DNA of 64,000 bases from Herbidospora sakaeratensis (GTDB lineage: Bacteria; Actinomycetota; Actinomycetes; Streptosporangiales; Streptosporangiaceae). How positions within the stretch are numbered: the stretch's first letter is position 1; each line of letters begins with the position of its first letter. The position numbers were made by a program, and so were the translations under genes. Below are positions 23,396 to 31,496 of the stretch, one piece after another. The notes below the pieces were generated by a model. The model had not been told where the DNA came from. It made no database searches and saw only the letters and a program-made list of their open reading frames with translations. The DNA is taken from positions 165,085 through 229,084 of the forward strand of contig NZ_BBXC01000007.1 of assembly GCF_001570525.1 (NCBI RefSeq). The letters are read 5' to 3'.

Positions 23396-24595
23396 TCAGG
23401 GGCGACCGGTTTTCCCCGCCGTCAGGATCCGTTCGAAGGACTCGGGGGTCACGATCGGGATCCCGTACTCGCGGGCCTTCCTGGCCTTCCCCGACAGGCT
23501 GTCGGGGTCGGCCGCGACCAGCAGGCGGACCTTCCTGGTGATGTTCCCGTGGGGCACCATCGACGCCTGCCTGGCCCGCTCCTCCCAGTAGTCGCGGCCC
23601 CCGTCCATCTCCCCGGTGAAGACCACCAGGTCACCGGGCCGGAGCCGGAAGCGGTCCCGCACCTCCTCCGGGGCGGCGGTGCTCGCGAGCAGCACGTCGA
23701 CCCGGGCCCGCGGCAGGTGCAGGAGGTCGGCGACCAGGTCGAGTTCGTGGCGCTCCTCGGGCGTCACCGCCCCGTCGGCGCGGGCCGTGCGCGCCAGGGC
23801 CGCCAGGTAGTCGTTGTGGAGCCGGTCGACGTCGGCCCGCGACAGGTCGAGCCGGCCGGCCAGGTCGACCAGGGAGTCGGCCTCGGACGCGGAGATCCGG
23901 TGGTCGAGCAGCGCCCGGTCGAGCAGGGCCAGATAGGTGTCCGCCTCGGCCTTCGCGACCGCGCGGGGAAGCCGGTCGACCAGGCGGCCGAGGAAGTGCA
24001 CGTTCCGCCGCGCCGCCACACCCCGCCGCGCCAGAGCCGCCTCGGTGACGGGCAGGTCGGGCCAGGTCAGCGTGGGGTCGGCGGACCACGGGCCGCCGCC
24101 CGCGCGTAAGAAGTGGCGGAGCAGGCCGGCGGCGGCGCGGGCGTCCGAGAGGGCCTCGTGGTGGTCGCCGAGCGCGATTCCCGCCATTTCGCAGCAGCCC
24201 GCCAGGGTGCGGGGAGGGCCGGGGAGATGATGGGCCGATTCGCGCATCGTGCAGACGCCGTCGGCGTAGGGGAGAAAGGCGCCCAGGCGCTCGAATTCCG
24301 ACCGGAGGAAATCCCAGTCGAAACGCAGGTTGTGGGCGACCGGGACCCGGTCTTTCAACAGGGTCACGAGGGTGCCCGCGACGGCGGAGAAAGCGGGGGC
24401 GTGCCGGACGTCGGCCGAGGTGATGCCGTGGATGTGCTGGGGCCCCAGATCGCGCTCGGGGTTGACCAACGTGGTCCATTCTGCGGTCATGTCGCCATTT
24501 GGAGAGAGGTGGACGACGCCTATTTCCACCACCCGGTCGTGCCAGGACGGGCGCAGTCCCGTGGTCTCCACATCGATGACGGCATATCCGCGCAT
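23396..24595 (-). CDS. DEDDh 3'-5' exonuclease with C-terminal BRCT-like domain
   Basis: 399 residues. An N-terminal DnaQ-like exonuclease (about 1-170) has VIDVETTGLRP, AHNLRFDWDFL and HEALSDARAAA, giving Asp, Glu, Asp, His and Asp. The middle (about 185-305) is helical, with ARTARADGAVTPEERHEL. The C-terminus (about 315-395, LVVFTGEM...KVRLLVAADPDSLSGKARKA) resembles a BRCT domain of the DNA-ligase/exonuclease type. It probably trims single-stranded DNA or RNA ends in repair. ATG 24595 gives the standard exonuclease start. Confidence 0.88.
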   Translation of the reverse strand: MRGYAVIDVETTGLRPSWHDRVVEIGVVHLSPNGDMTAEWTTLVNPERDLGPQHIHGITSADVRHAPAFSAVAGTLVTLLKDRVPVAHNLRFDWDFLRSEFERLGAFLPYADGVCTMRESAHHLPGPPRTLAGCCEMAGIALGDHHEALSDARAAAGLLRHFLRAGGGPWSADPTLTWPDLPVTEAALARRGVAARRNVHFLGRLVDRLPRAVAKAEADTYLALLDRALLDHRISASEADSLVDLAGRLDLSRADVDRLHNDYLAALARTARADGAVTPEERHELDLVADLLHLPRARVDVLLASTAAPEEVRDRFRLRPGDLVVFTGEMDGGRDYWEERARQASMVPHGNITRKVRLLVAADPDSLSGKARKAREYGIPIVTPESFERILTAGKTGRP

Positions 24596-24636
24596 ATGGC
24601 AGAGCGTTTCATGGCCGCAGGGCAGGCGGAGCCGTA

Positions 24637-24677
24637 AAGAAAAAAGAAAGCCGCGCGGCCCTGAGCGGCCGCGCGGC
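24637..24677 (-). terminator. Intrinsic terminator with T-run
   Basis: GCCGCGCGGCC and GGCCGCGCGGC form an 11-base stem with a 6-base loop (24650-24677). On the minus strand it is followed by a T-rich tract (24637-24649). It ends the minus-strand operon 24694-25990. Confidence 0.85.
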
Positions 24678-24693
24678 GATTCTTCCGGACGGG

Positions 24694-24885
24694 TTACCTG
24701 CGGACCCGGCCCCGGCGCCAGGAGCCGCCGTTGCCGACGCTCGCGGTGCCGATGCCGGCCTGGTGGAGGGCGAGCAGGCAGAGCCCGAGCGCGATGAGGG
24801 CGGTGAGCCCGATGCCGATGTCGGCGTTGAGCAGGTCGAGCAGGAAGGCGATCCCGAAGACGACCGCCGCGGCGATGGCCAGCAT
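24694..24885 (-). CDS. Small membrane protein
   Basis: 63 residues: two hydrophobic segments (MLAIAAAVVFGIAFLLDLL and IGIGLTALIALGLCLLALH) and a basic tail (WRRGRVRR). It is common in actinomycetes as a small hypothetical membrane protein; no function is known to me. GAAGGGA lies 9 bases before the ATG. It starts 5 bases after the preceding gene and ends just before an intrinsic terminator, so it closes a three-gene operon. Confidence 0.7.
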   Translation of the reverse strand: MLAIAAAVVFGIAFLLDLLNADIGIGLTALIALGLCLLALHQAGIGTASVGNGGSWRRGRVRR

Positions 24886-24890
24886 GTGAC

Positions 24891-25421
24891 TTATCCCTTC
24901 AGCCGGTCGAACAGGTTGCGGTACTCGCGCAGGGCGAGCCGGAGCTGCTCGGTGTCGTTGGTTCCGGAGTTCTTCCACTGGTCGACCAGCGACTGGCGCT
25001 GGGCGGCCAGGGCCGAGACGGCCTCGTCGATCAGGGCGTCGGCCTTCTCGACCGACTCGCGCGGGTCGTCGACGAACGCGGCCTTGATGTCGCGCCAGCG
25101 GTCGTCGAAGTCGATGTCGTCGACGGTGGTCGCCTCGGCGTCCGACAGGTCGCCCGCGGTGTCGCGGTGGGCCTCGTCGACGGCGTCGGGCGAGGTGACC
25201 GAGGCGCTGCCGGCCACGCCCACGGGCGCGCTCTCGGCGTTGCGGTCCTCGGTCGTCATGTCGTCGGCGACGTCGTCGGTGTGCCGGGGCTCCGGCACCA
25301 GGTCGGAGGCGACCAGCTTGTCGTCGTGCGGGTTGTCGTCGTGGTGGTGGTCGTCCGCGAGGACGTCGTCTCTGTCGGTCTCGGCCGTCTTGTCACGGTC
25401 GTAGGGGTTGTACGTGGTCAT
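24891..25421 (-). CDS. Acidic cytoplasmic protein, related to the gene upstream
   Basis: 176 residues. The first 105 are disordered and rich in Asp and His (DDHHHDDNPHDD), possibly metal-binding. The last 70 are helical: DDRWRDIKAAFVDDPRESV, then KADALIDEAVSALAAQRQ and LRLALREYRNLFDRL. That C-terminal domain matches the protein from 25421-25990 (KKWREVQERFVDAPSFAV, MVHYRALFDELL), so one likely arose from the other. ATG 25421 overlaps the upstream stop (TGATG). Function unknown; the widespread pairing suggests an envelope or stress role (inference). Confidence 0.75.
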   Translation of the reverse strand: MTTYNPYDRDKTAETDRDDVLADDHHHDDNPHDDKLVASDLVPEPRHTDDVADDMTTEDRNAESAPVGVAGSASVTSPDAVDEAHRDTAGDLSDAEATTVDDIDFDDRWRDIKAAFVDDPRESVEKADALIDEAVSALAAQRQSLVDQWKNSGTNDTEQLRLALREYRNLFDRLKG

Positions 25422-25990
25422 CAGTGATCGGCCTCCTTGCGGGGAGAGTGGGCGTGCACGTCGGCGTCGAGAAGCTCGTCGAACAGGGCGCGGTAGTGGA
25501 CCATGGCCTGGCGGAGATCCTCGGTGGTGGCCTCCTGCCGGGCGGCCCGGCCGCTGATCTCGTGGGCCTGGCGGTAGCGGTCGAGGGTCCCGGCGTGCCC
25601 GACCGACAGGACGTTCACCCGCTCCTCGAACTCGTCGGTCGGGTAGCCGCGATCGGCCATGACGGCGGTGACCAGGGCGTCCGCCTCGGTGACGGCGAAA
25701 CTCGGCGCGTCGACGAACCGCTCCTGCACCTCCCGCCACTTCTTCGCGTACGTGTCCCGGGCCTCGGCGTCGAGGGGACGGAGGTCGAGGTCGGCGTAGC
25801 GGGCCTCGCGGGCCAGCAACTCCTGCTCGGCGTCCCTGCGGTTGTCGGTCTCCTGGACGACGCGGTCGTATTCGGGGCCGAATCGGTCCTGCAGGTGGCG
25901 CCGCCGAGTCTGGCCCGCCACGACGTACCCGATGGCTCCCAGCGCCACGACGACGGCTACGACCACGACCACCCATGCGATGGCGCTCAT
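25421..25990 (-). CDS. Membrane-anchored helical protein, partner of the next gene
   Basis: 189 residues: one N-terminal membrane segment (AIAWVVVVVAVVVALGAIGY) with a cytoplasmic, charged helical domain that ends in the same WREVQERFVD...ALFDEL module as the downstream protein. No catalytic motif is visible. GGAGG lies 6 bases before ATG 25990. It is the first gene of the operon ending at the terminator at 24.65 kb. The shared module suggests that the two proteins associate through it. Confidence 0.75.
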   Translation of the reverse strand: MSAIAWVVVVVAVVVALGAIGYVVAGQTRRRHLQDRFGPEYDRVVQETDNRRDAEQELLAREARYADLDLRPLDAEARDTYAKKWREVQERFVDAPSFAVTEADALVTAVMADRGYPTDEFEERVNVLSVGHAGTLDRYRQAHEISGRAARQEATTEDLRQAMVHYRALFDELLDADVHAHSPRKEADH

Positions 25991-26082
25991 GTCTGCCTCC
26001 GGCTGTCTGCTTGTCTTCGACACTCCGGACTGCCCCTGAAATGAGGGCGTAACCCATGAATTGCCGGGTAGGCGGCGTCCTT

Positions 26083-26316
26083 ATGGGATTTGGTGCCAGT
26101 TTGGCGTTCTTCGTGGTGGGGGCGGTGCTGGCCTTCGCCGTCAAATGGGAAGCCCCCGGCTTCGACCTGCAGGCGATCGGCTGGATCATGATGTGCGTCG
26201 GCGTGATCAGCGGCGTGGTGACCACCCTGCTCGCCCGCCGGCGCCGCACGCCATCGGATCAGGTGGTCGAGGACGACCTGGTCAACACGGTCGACATGCG
26301 AGACCAGACGCTCTAG
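26083..26316 (+). CDS. Small two-helix membrane protein (DUF6458-like)
   Basis: 77 residues. Two membrane segments (GASLAFFVVGAVLAFAV and IGWIMMCVGVISGVVTTLL) are followed by RRRR and an acidic tail. The pattern fits the small actinobacterial DUF6458 family, of unknown function. ATG 26083 is chosen by family similarity; the ATG at 26056 would add nine residues. The stop shares a CTAG with the convergent HTH gene. Confidence 0.68.
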   Translation: MGFGASLAFFVVGAVLAFAVKWEAPGFDLQAIGWIMMCVGVISGVVTTLLARRRRTPSDQVVEDDLVNTVDMRDQTL

Positions 26317-26729
26317 CCGAGCTTCTCCCGCGCTGAGCGGAGGACCTGGGCGATGTGCGAGACCTCGTGGGCCTCGATCTCGTGGAAGCCCTGCTCCTGG
26401 TCGTAGGCGATGTCTCGACCTGTCTCCACGAGCCGCGTCGCCCAGCGGATCGCGGTGTTGATCTTTTCCTTCCGCACCGGTCTGCCCTGAGCGGCGGCCG
26501 AGAGGTTGCGCAGGTTGGTGGCGGGACCCGACTGGGAGTGGGGGCGGGCGAGCTTCCACGGGATGGCCGTGGAGTGGTCGGTCATGGGCTTCGACAGGCC
26601 GGCTGATCGCTTGGCCTGGAGGATGCCGGATTCCGTCACGCCGAAGTGGGCTGCCAGGTCGGCGTTGGACCAGCCGGTGGCGGAGAGCCTGGCCAGTTCC
26701 TCGTGATCGACCTGCGGACGCCTTCCCAT
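26313..26729 (-). CDS. HTH-containing protein of unknown function
   Basis: 138 residues. Residues 5-45 form a helix-turn-helix (EELARLSATGWSNADLAAHF, then GVTESGILQAKRSAGL). The rest is helical, with RWATRLVETGRDIAYDQEQG. The order of HTH and helical tail recalls small phage or plasmid regulators. It lies next to tRNA-Pro, a typical integration target, so it may be an element remnant or a host gene. ATG 26729 is selected because the HTH begins there. Confidence 0.65.
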   Translation of the reverse strand: MGRRPQVDHEELARLSATGWSNADLAAHFGVTESGILQAKRSAGLSKPMTDHSTAIPWKLARPHSQSGPATNLRNLSAAAQGRPVRKEKINTAIRWATRLVETGRDIAYDQEQGFHEIEAHEVSHIAQVLRSAREKLG

Positions 26730-26812
26730 GATCGCCACACTACGCGTCGGTGCACGCGGGGCGCGAATCTGCGCTAAGGTTGTTCCGTGCCTGAGGGGCA
26801 CGAAGCAGGGAA

Positions 26813-26889
<77 letters not shown>

Positions 26890-26904
26890 GTTTTGGCTGG
26901 TCGT

Positions 26905-26938
26905 AAGGGGTTTCGGAGATTATCCGGAGCCCCTTTTC
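26905..26938 (+). terminator. Terminator after tRNA-Pro
   Basis: AAGGGGTTTCGGA (26905-26917) pairs with TCCGGAGCCCCTT (26923-26935), with two G-U pairs, and ends in TTTT. It lies 15 bases after the tRNA. Confidence 0.75.
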
Positions 26939-26939
26939 C

Positions 26940-27752
26940 GATTTCGGGAGCCAAACGGGGAGCCGAGTGACCGTACGGCGGTGACGAGCACGTGGATCTC
27001 TCGCCTACGGGACTTCGCACCGAGTGTCTGACGTGGACCTCGTCATCGGAGTCGAGCCTGCGCAGTTCTCCGCCCACGCCGCCGGACTCGACACCCTGAT
27101 CCGGGTCGAGCTGGGCGCGATCCTGCCCGGTTGGCTGGACCGGATCGTCCCCGCGATGGGCGGGCTCGGCACCGTCCATCGCGTCGAGCACGAAGGTCAC
27201 CTGCAGCAGCTCGACCTCTACCTGGCCCCCAGCGACCGAGTTCCCGGCGTCGCCGGACTGACCCGCGGCTTCCTGGTCCACACCCGTCCCGACCGGGCGT
27301 GGACATGTTCATCCACGATCGGCTGACTGCCGCCCCCACCTGTGCCGAGGCCCTCGTCGAAGCCCTGGTGCTGGCGTTCAACGTCTGCCGATCTGTACCA
27401 ACTCCTCGGCCTATCTGATCGCATATCCGCGGTACGCTCCAGCCGGAACGCGTGACCTACGGCTGGTATCACCTCGACACCGAACTCGGCGCCTCCAGCC
27501 TCGGCCAGGCCTGCCTGAACGACCTCGCCGAACCTATCGACGCGCCGCCGGTACCCAACCCGGCTTCGCTGGCTCATGCGTTGAGATCATCCTGACGATC
27601 GCCAACCGGATCGCCCCACCGTCGTGGACGGCCTGACCCTCGACCTCGACGCCTACCGGCACCACATGCGGACGACGACCTGATCTCACGCACGCCGATG
27701 TCGGGAGGCTCTGAGATAACGTCCCCCCATGAGCTGTGATCGGCGAGCTACC
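26940..27752. other. Decayed DNA with coding-like remnants
   Basis: No intact gene. On the plus strand a coding-like stretch (27024-27326; DTLIRVELGAILPGWLDRIV, QQLDLYLAPSDR) runs into a stop after a likely frameshift, and continues in another frame as FIHDRLTAAPTCAEALVEAL to 27416. A third piece (27450-27590, TYGWYHLDTELGASSLGQAC) is also open only briefly. I recognise none of these; they look like parts of one broken gene. The start follows tRNA-Pro directly. Confidence 0.45.
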
Positions 27753-27796
27753 GGCACCGGACGGATCCAGGCTGCGGCGTGAATCCGTCCGGTGCC
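27753..27796. promoter_or_regulatory. Long perfect inverted repeat upstream of kinase gene
   Basis: GGCACCGGACGGAT (27753-27766) and ATCCGTCCGGTGCC (27783-27796) are exact 14-base arms around 16 bases, ending 31 bases before the kinase ATG. In RNA this would be a very stable stem that could end transcription entering from the left or shield the start. As DNA it could be an operator. Confidence 0.5.
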
Positions 27797-27827
27797 CGGC
27801 CATGTCCCCGATCACGGAAGCGCACTC

Positions 27828-28763
27828 ATGTCTCCTGCCGTCCGCCCTTCCTGGAATGACCTGCCTCAGGGCCTTCGTGAGGCGCTGACCCGACGCCTCG
27901 GCACCGTTCACGAGGTCGCTATGCAGTCCGGCGGTTTCACCCCCGGCCTGGCGGCCCGCGTCGTCGCCGAAACCGGCCGCGCCTTCGTCAAGGCGGTACC
28001 CGCCGACCATGTGCTCGCCCCCAAGTACCGCGCGGAGGCTGCGGTCGCGGAGCTGATGCCGGTGACCACGTCGGCGCCGCGGCTTCGCTGGAGCGGTGAT
28101 CTGGCTGGCTGGGCCGTGCTGGTCTTCGAGGATGTCGAAGGTCGGCACCCTGATCTGGCTCCCGGTTCGGCCGACGTGGCGGTCGCCGTCGCCGGGGTCG
28201 CGGCCCTGGCCGAGACGTTGACACCGAGTCCTGCGAACGTCGCCCTCTCGTCCGAGGCGAGGGGCGGCTTCCTGCACGGCTGGGGTGACCTGCTCCGGTC
28301 CGGCGCTGACGGTCTGGGTCCATGGGAACGCGACCGTCTCGGCCTGCTGGCCGAACTCGAACGCGTCTGGGTGCCCCACTCCGCCGGGCTCTCGCTCGTC
28401 CACGGCGACATCCGTCCCGACAACCTGCTCATCGGTTCCCGCCAGAGCGACGACGATGAAGTGCTGCTGGTCGTCGACTGGGCCCAACCCTCGATCGGCG
28501 CCGCCTGGCAGGACGTCGTCGACCTCATCCCTCACATGATCATGGCCGGCCACGCACCGGTCGAGGCTGAGGACGCGCTCTCCCATCTGAGAGCGTGGCA
28601 GGAGCTCCCGGACATCGTGATCACCAGCTATTGCGTCGCCTACGCAGGTTACTGGGCCCGCATGAGTATGCAGCCACCGCCGCCGGGTGTGCCCCACTTG
28701 AGGGCCTACCAGGCTGGCGCGGCGAAGGCTGCGCTTGCTTGGGCTCGCGCCCGAATTGATTGA
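27828..28763 (+). CDS. APH-family phosphotransferase
   Basis: 311 residues of the aminoglycoside phosphotransferase/choline kinase fold. The catalytic loop is SLVHGDIRPDNLL (Asp and Asn) and the metal-binding Asp lies in LLVVDWAQPSIGAAWQDVVDL. It would phosphorylate a small hydroxylated molecule; similarity does not say whether that is an antibiotic. ATG 27828 has GGAAG 9 bases upstream. It is the only clearly intact enzyme gene between tRNA-Pro and the transposase remnant, and a long perfect hairpin precedes it. Confidence 0.85.
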   Translation: MSPAVRPSWNDLPQGLREALTRRLGTVHEVAMQSGGFTPGLAARVVAETGRAFVKAVPADHVLAPKYRAEAAVAELMPVTTSAPRLRWSGDLAGWAVLVFEDVEGRHPDLAPGSADVAVAVAGVAALAETLTPSPANVALSSEARGGFLHGWGDLLRSGADGLGPWERDRLGLLAELERVWVPHSAGLSLVHGDIRPDNLLIGSRQSDDDEVLLVVDWAQPSIGAAWQDVVDLIPHMIMAGHAPVEAEDALSHLRAWQELPDIVITSYCVAYAGYWARMSMQPPPPGVPHLRAYQAGAAKAALAWARARID

Positions 28764-29229
28764 GACCAGGTTGGTCCCACTACTCGTTCCGCACTGCGGG
28801 GCACCACAGCGGCCCTTTCGTCGTACACCGCTGCCAGTATCGGTGGAGATGGTGGTAAGCAGACGGAGAGAACAGATCGCGTTGTCCGGCGCTGGGTGGG
28901 AGTGATGGGCGGGGTCACGATCGCGCCGACCTTCGGAGGCTGGCGAAGGGGGAGCACCTGATGTCGGCAGCGACAGGGACTGACCCGCACCACGCCTCGA
29001 CCGACGCGGGCGCCCGCCCGGACTCCGAGACCCAGCAGGTCATCAACCGGGGTCGACGCGTCCTGCTACCGTCCATCCACCCGCGCCATCACACCTTGGG
29101 CTCGGGCTGGTAGGTCTGCGGTGGCTGGCGTGACCGGCGTTTCTGAGCCACACGTGTCGCCTCTACAACCAGGAAAGCAGCTCACCGGACTCGGCGCTGA
29201 TCGGTAACCGGGCGACGTCGCCGAGAGCG
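28764..29229. other. No gene recognised
   Basis: 466 bases between the kinase gene and the transposase remnant. Short open stretches exist on both strands but none has a ribosome site, family motif or steady codon use. It probably contains the lost 5' part of the mobile element and other debris. Confidence 0.4.
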
Positions 29230-29232
29230 ATA

Positions 29233-29922
29233 ATGGTCGAAGGCGCGATCCGGCACGGCACCACCATGCGGGTGGAGGGCAACTACGTCGACTTCCACGG
29301 CCAGTCGGAGATCGGGTTCGGCGTCACCCGGCTGCTCAACATCGATCTGCTGCCGCAGGTGCGCCTCTACCAGGCCGCCCAGGGAGATCTGGCCCGCTAT
29401 CCCCACATGGCGGCGGCGATGACCCGCCCGATCCGCTTTGACGTCGTCGCCGCCGGCTACGACCAGGTCATCAAGTACGCCACCGCGATTCGCACCGGCA
29501 GCGCCTCCACCGAGGCCATCTTGTCCCGCTTCACCCGCGCCGCCTCCCACCCAGCGCACCGTCTTCGTAGCCCGCTACCTGCGCGGCCGTGACCTGCAAC
29601 GCCAGATCGAGGAAGGGCTGAACGTGGTGGAAGCCTGGAACCGCGCCAACGCGGTGCTCTGCTACGGCAGGGCTGGGGAGATCTCCACCAACCGGCGCGA
29701 GGAGGTCGAGCTGACCGCGCTGTGCCCGCGCATCCCGCAGGCCGCCCTGGTGTACGTCAACACCTCATGCTGCAAGAGGTCCTGGCCGAACCCGGCTGGG
29801 CCGCCCTGCTCACCCCCGCCGACCGGCGCGGCCTGACCCCGCTGTTCTGGCAGCATGTCCGTCCCTACGGCGAGGTCCGGCTGAACCTGGGGAGCACGCC
29901 TGAACATCGCGACACCCGATGA
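29233..29922 (+). pseudogene. Tn3-family transposase, C-terminal remnant
   Basis: The plus strand encodes, over three frame segments, the C-terminal third of a Tn3-type DDE transposase. It begins MVEGAIRHGTTMRVEGNYVD and HGQSEIGFGVTRLL, continues FDVVAAGYDQVIKYATAIR, RDLQRQIEEGLNVVEAWNRAN and VLCYGRAGEIS, and ends QEVLAEPGWAALLTPADRR with GLTPLFWQHVRPYGEVRLNL. The frame changes near 29545 and again near 29760, and the first two thirds of a normal ~1000-residue enzyme are missing. No terminal inverted repeats were found nearby. It is a dead element. Confidence 0.88.
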
Positions 29923-30174
29923 ACACCCACCGCCGCACCAACCGCCGTATCGCCCGCGTCATCGCGGTGGCCGCACTGTCGCTGTCGGTTGCCGTGTCGG
30001 GCGACCAGATCCTCAACGGCGGCATCGACTTCCAGCCGCTCTGGCTGATCATCGGCCTGGGGCTTTCGAATCGGCGCCGGGCCTCGATGAGGATGCGGTG
30101 GGGGTGGGCGACGAAGGAGCCGTGGCCACCCGCATCCGGGTTTCGAGCAGGCCAGCGTGGGTCGAGGCGGCCTG
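29919..30174 (+). other. Possible small ORF start, doubtful
   Basis: From ATG 29919 a short reading frame starts MNTHRRTNRRIARVIAVAAL, a signal-anchor-like helix, then loses any resemblance to protein after about 50 residues and runs antisense into the lipoprotein gene. It may be a remnant of a gene cargo of the Tn3 element. Confidence 0.2.
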
Positions 30175-31170
30175 CTACTCACCCGTCTCTATGCATCCCC
30201 GGGTGCCTTCGGTCAGGACGTGAACCTGATCGGCTGGGGGAGCGACGATGTTCATGGGCGCGCCCCACGCGGCGAAGGTCACCTCGGTCACCGCCGTCGC
30301 CGGAGCGTCGTCCTGGAAAACGGGCGGGACCGGCGTGGACAGGGTCATCCGGCGCGGCAGCTGATCCGGTCCGACCGACAGTTTCCACGAGACGGTGATC
30401 GTCTTGTCCGCCCTCTCGTACATGTCCAGGTTCATGGGGTCGGAGAACGACACGGTTCCTCCCAGTTTCCGGATCGGGGCCGTCCCCGCGTACACGGTCG
30501 TGGGGACACCGTCCAGCTCCTCACCCGGGACCGGAGGGGCGGCGAGCGTGACCATATTCTTGATCAGTTCAGCCTGGACGAGTTCCGACAGCGAAAAGGA
30601 GCCGAGTGCTGATTGCATCACGCAGTCGTAGTCACGCTCGTCCCGGTACCACGTCTTTCCCGCCGGCAGTCGCTCGGTGCTCGCCGGCCGCACGTATTCG
30701 GCGTCCTCGCCGGTCTTGATGATCCGGCTCCTCTCGTCGGCGAGTTCCTCGCTCACGATGTCACGCATGTCTTCGGGGACGTCGGTCCGATGAAAGGTGG
30801 TGGTGAGGTCGGATGCGGTCACGCCCATCCAGTTGCTCTGGCCGTGCTCGCCTAGGCGGACCACTCCCTCGGTCCGGCTCTCGTTGAATCCCCCCGTATC
30901 CAGGACTATGACTTCGTCTCCCTGCCGGGAGATGTCGACCGAGCTCTCATCGGACTCGTTGCGCAGCACCTTGCGGACCTGGACGGTCACGCCGCGTTCA
31001 AGCTGGAGTTTCATCGCGTCGTCCGGCGTACCCGAGAACGGAATCACGGCCGGCGCTGTCACGGAATGTTCCGCCACCGATGGTGCCGCCACGGATGGTG
31101 CCGTCACATTCCCGCAACCCGACAGGGAGACGACCGCTCCCACCGCCATCAAGGCGCCGCAGACCCTCAT
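30175..31170 (-). CDS. Lipoprotein of unknown function
   Basis: 331 residues. The signal peptide ends in lipobox LSGC (Cys about residue 19). A short Ala/Pro/Val-Ser linker repeats TAPSV/AAPSV units. The remaining 280 residues have no motif I recognise, but contain YDCVMQSAL and GTRGCIETG, giving one or two possible disulfide Cys. The shape resembles actinobacterial LppX/LprG-like lipoproteins that bind or carry lipids, but this is weak. ATG 31170 makes the signal peptide complete. It is intact although surrounded by decayed genes. Confidence 0.7.
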   Translation of the reverse strand: MRVCGALMAVGAVVSLSGCGNVTAPSVAAPSVAEHSVTAPAVIPFSGTPDDAMKLQLERGVTVQVRKVLRNESDESSVDISRQGDEVIVLDTGGFNESRTEGVVRLGEHGQSNWMGVTASDLTTTFHRTDVPEDMRDIVSEELADERSRIIKTGEDAEYVRPASTERLPAGKTWYRDERDYDCVMQSALGSFSLSELVQAELIKNMVTLAAPPVPGEELDGVPTTVYAGTAPIRKLGGTVSFSDPMNLDMYERADKTITVSWKLSVGPDQLPRRMTLSTPVPPVFQDDAPATAVTEVTFAAWGAPMNIVAPPADQVHVLTEGTRGCIETGE

Positions 31171-31496
31171 GCCACCCCCGCCCGACCATCAACCGCGCGA
31201 TCATGACAGACACACCGGATCACCGCAATGGCGACGAACGCGCGGCCGCCCTGCACGCACGAGCAGGCCGGCGCCGAGCTGGATCCGGGGCACATCAGGT
31301 CACAGACTCCGATGCCGGCCGTCGCCGGGATACGATCGCGCGCATCCTCGGGGAGACACATACAGGGGAGGAGCATTGGCAGAGTCGGACAGCTCCACCC
31401 CCTCGCTCCCCCCGGCAGGGCCTGTGCCCGGTGAGATGTCCATCTCGGGGGTCCAGCATCAGCCGGGACGCCATCCAGATCCAGACGGCGCACGTG
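31171..31496. other. No gene recognised
   Basis: 326 bases between the lipoprotein start and the repeat-ATPase remnant. It must hold promoters for both, which point away from each other, but no clear -35/-10 pair was found. Confidence 0.35.

Noticed and set aside
28706-28993. 95-codon minus-strand ORF after the APH kinase
   Set aside because: No ribosome site or family motif, overlaps the kinase 3' end, and its composition is not like real genes here.
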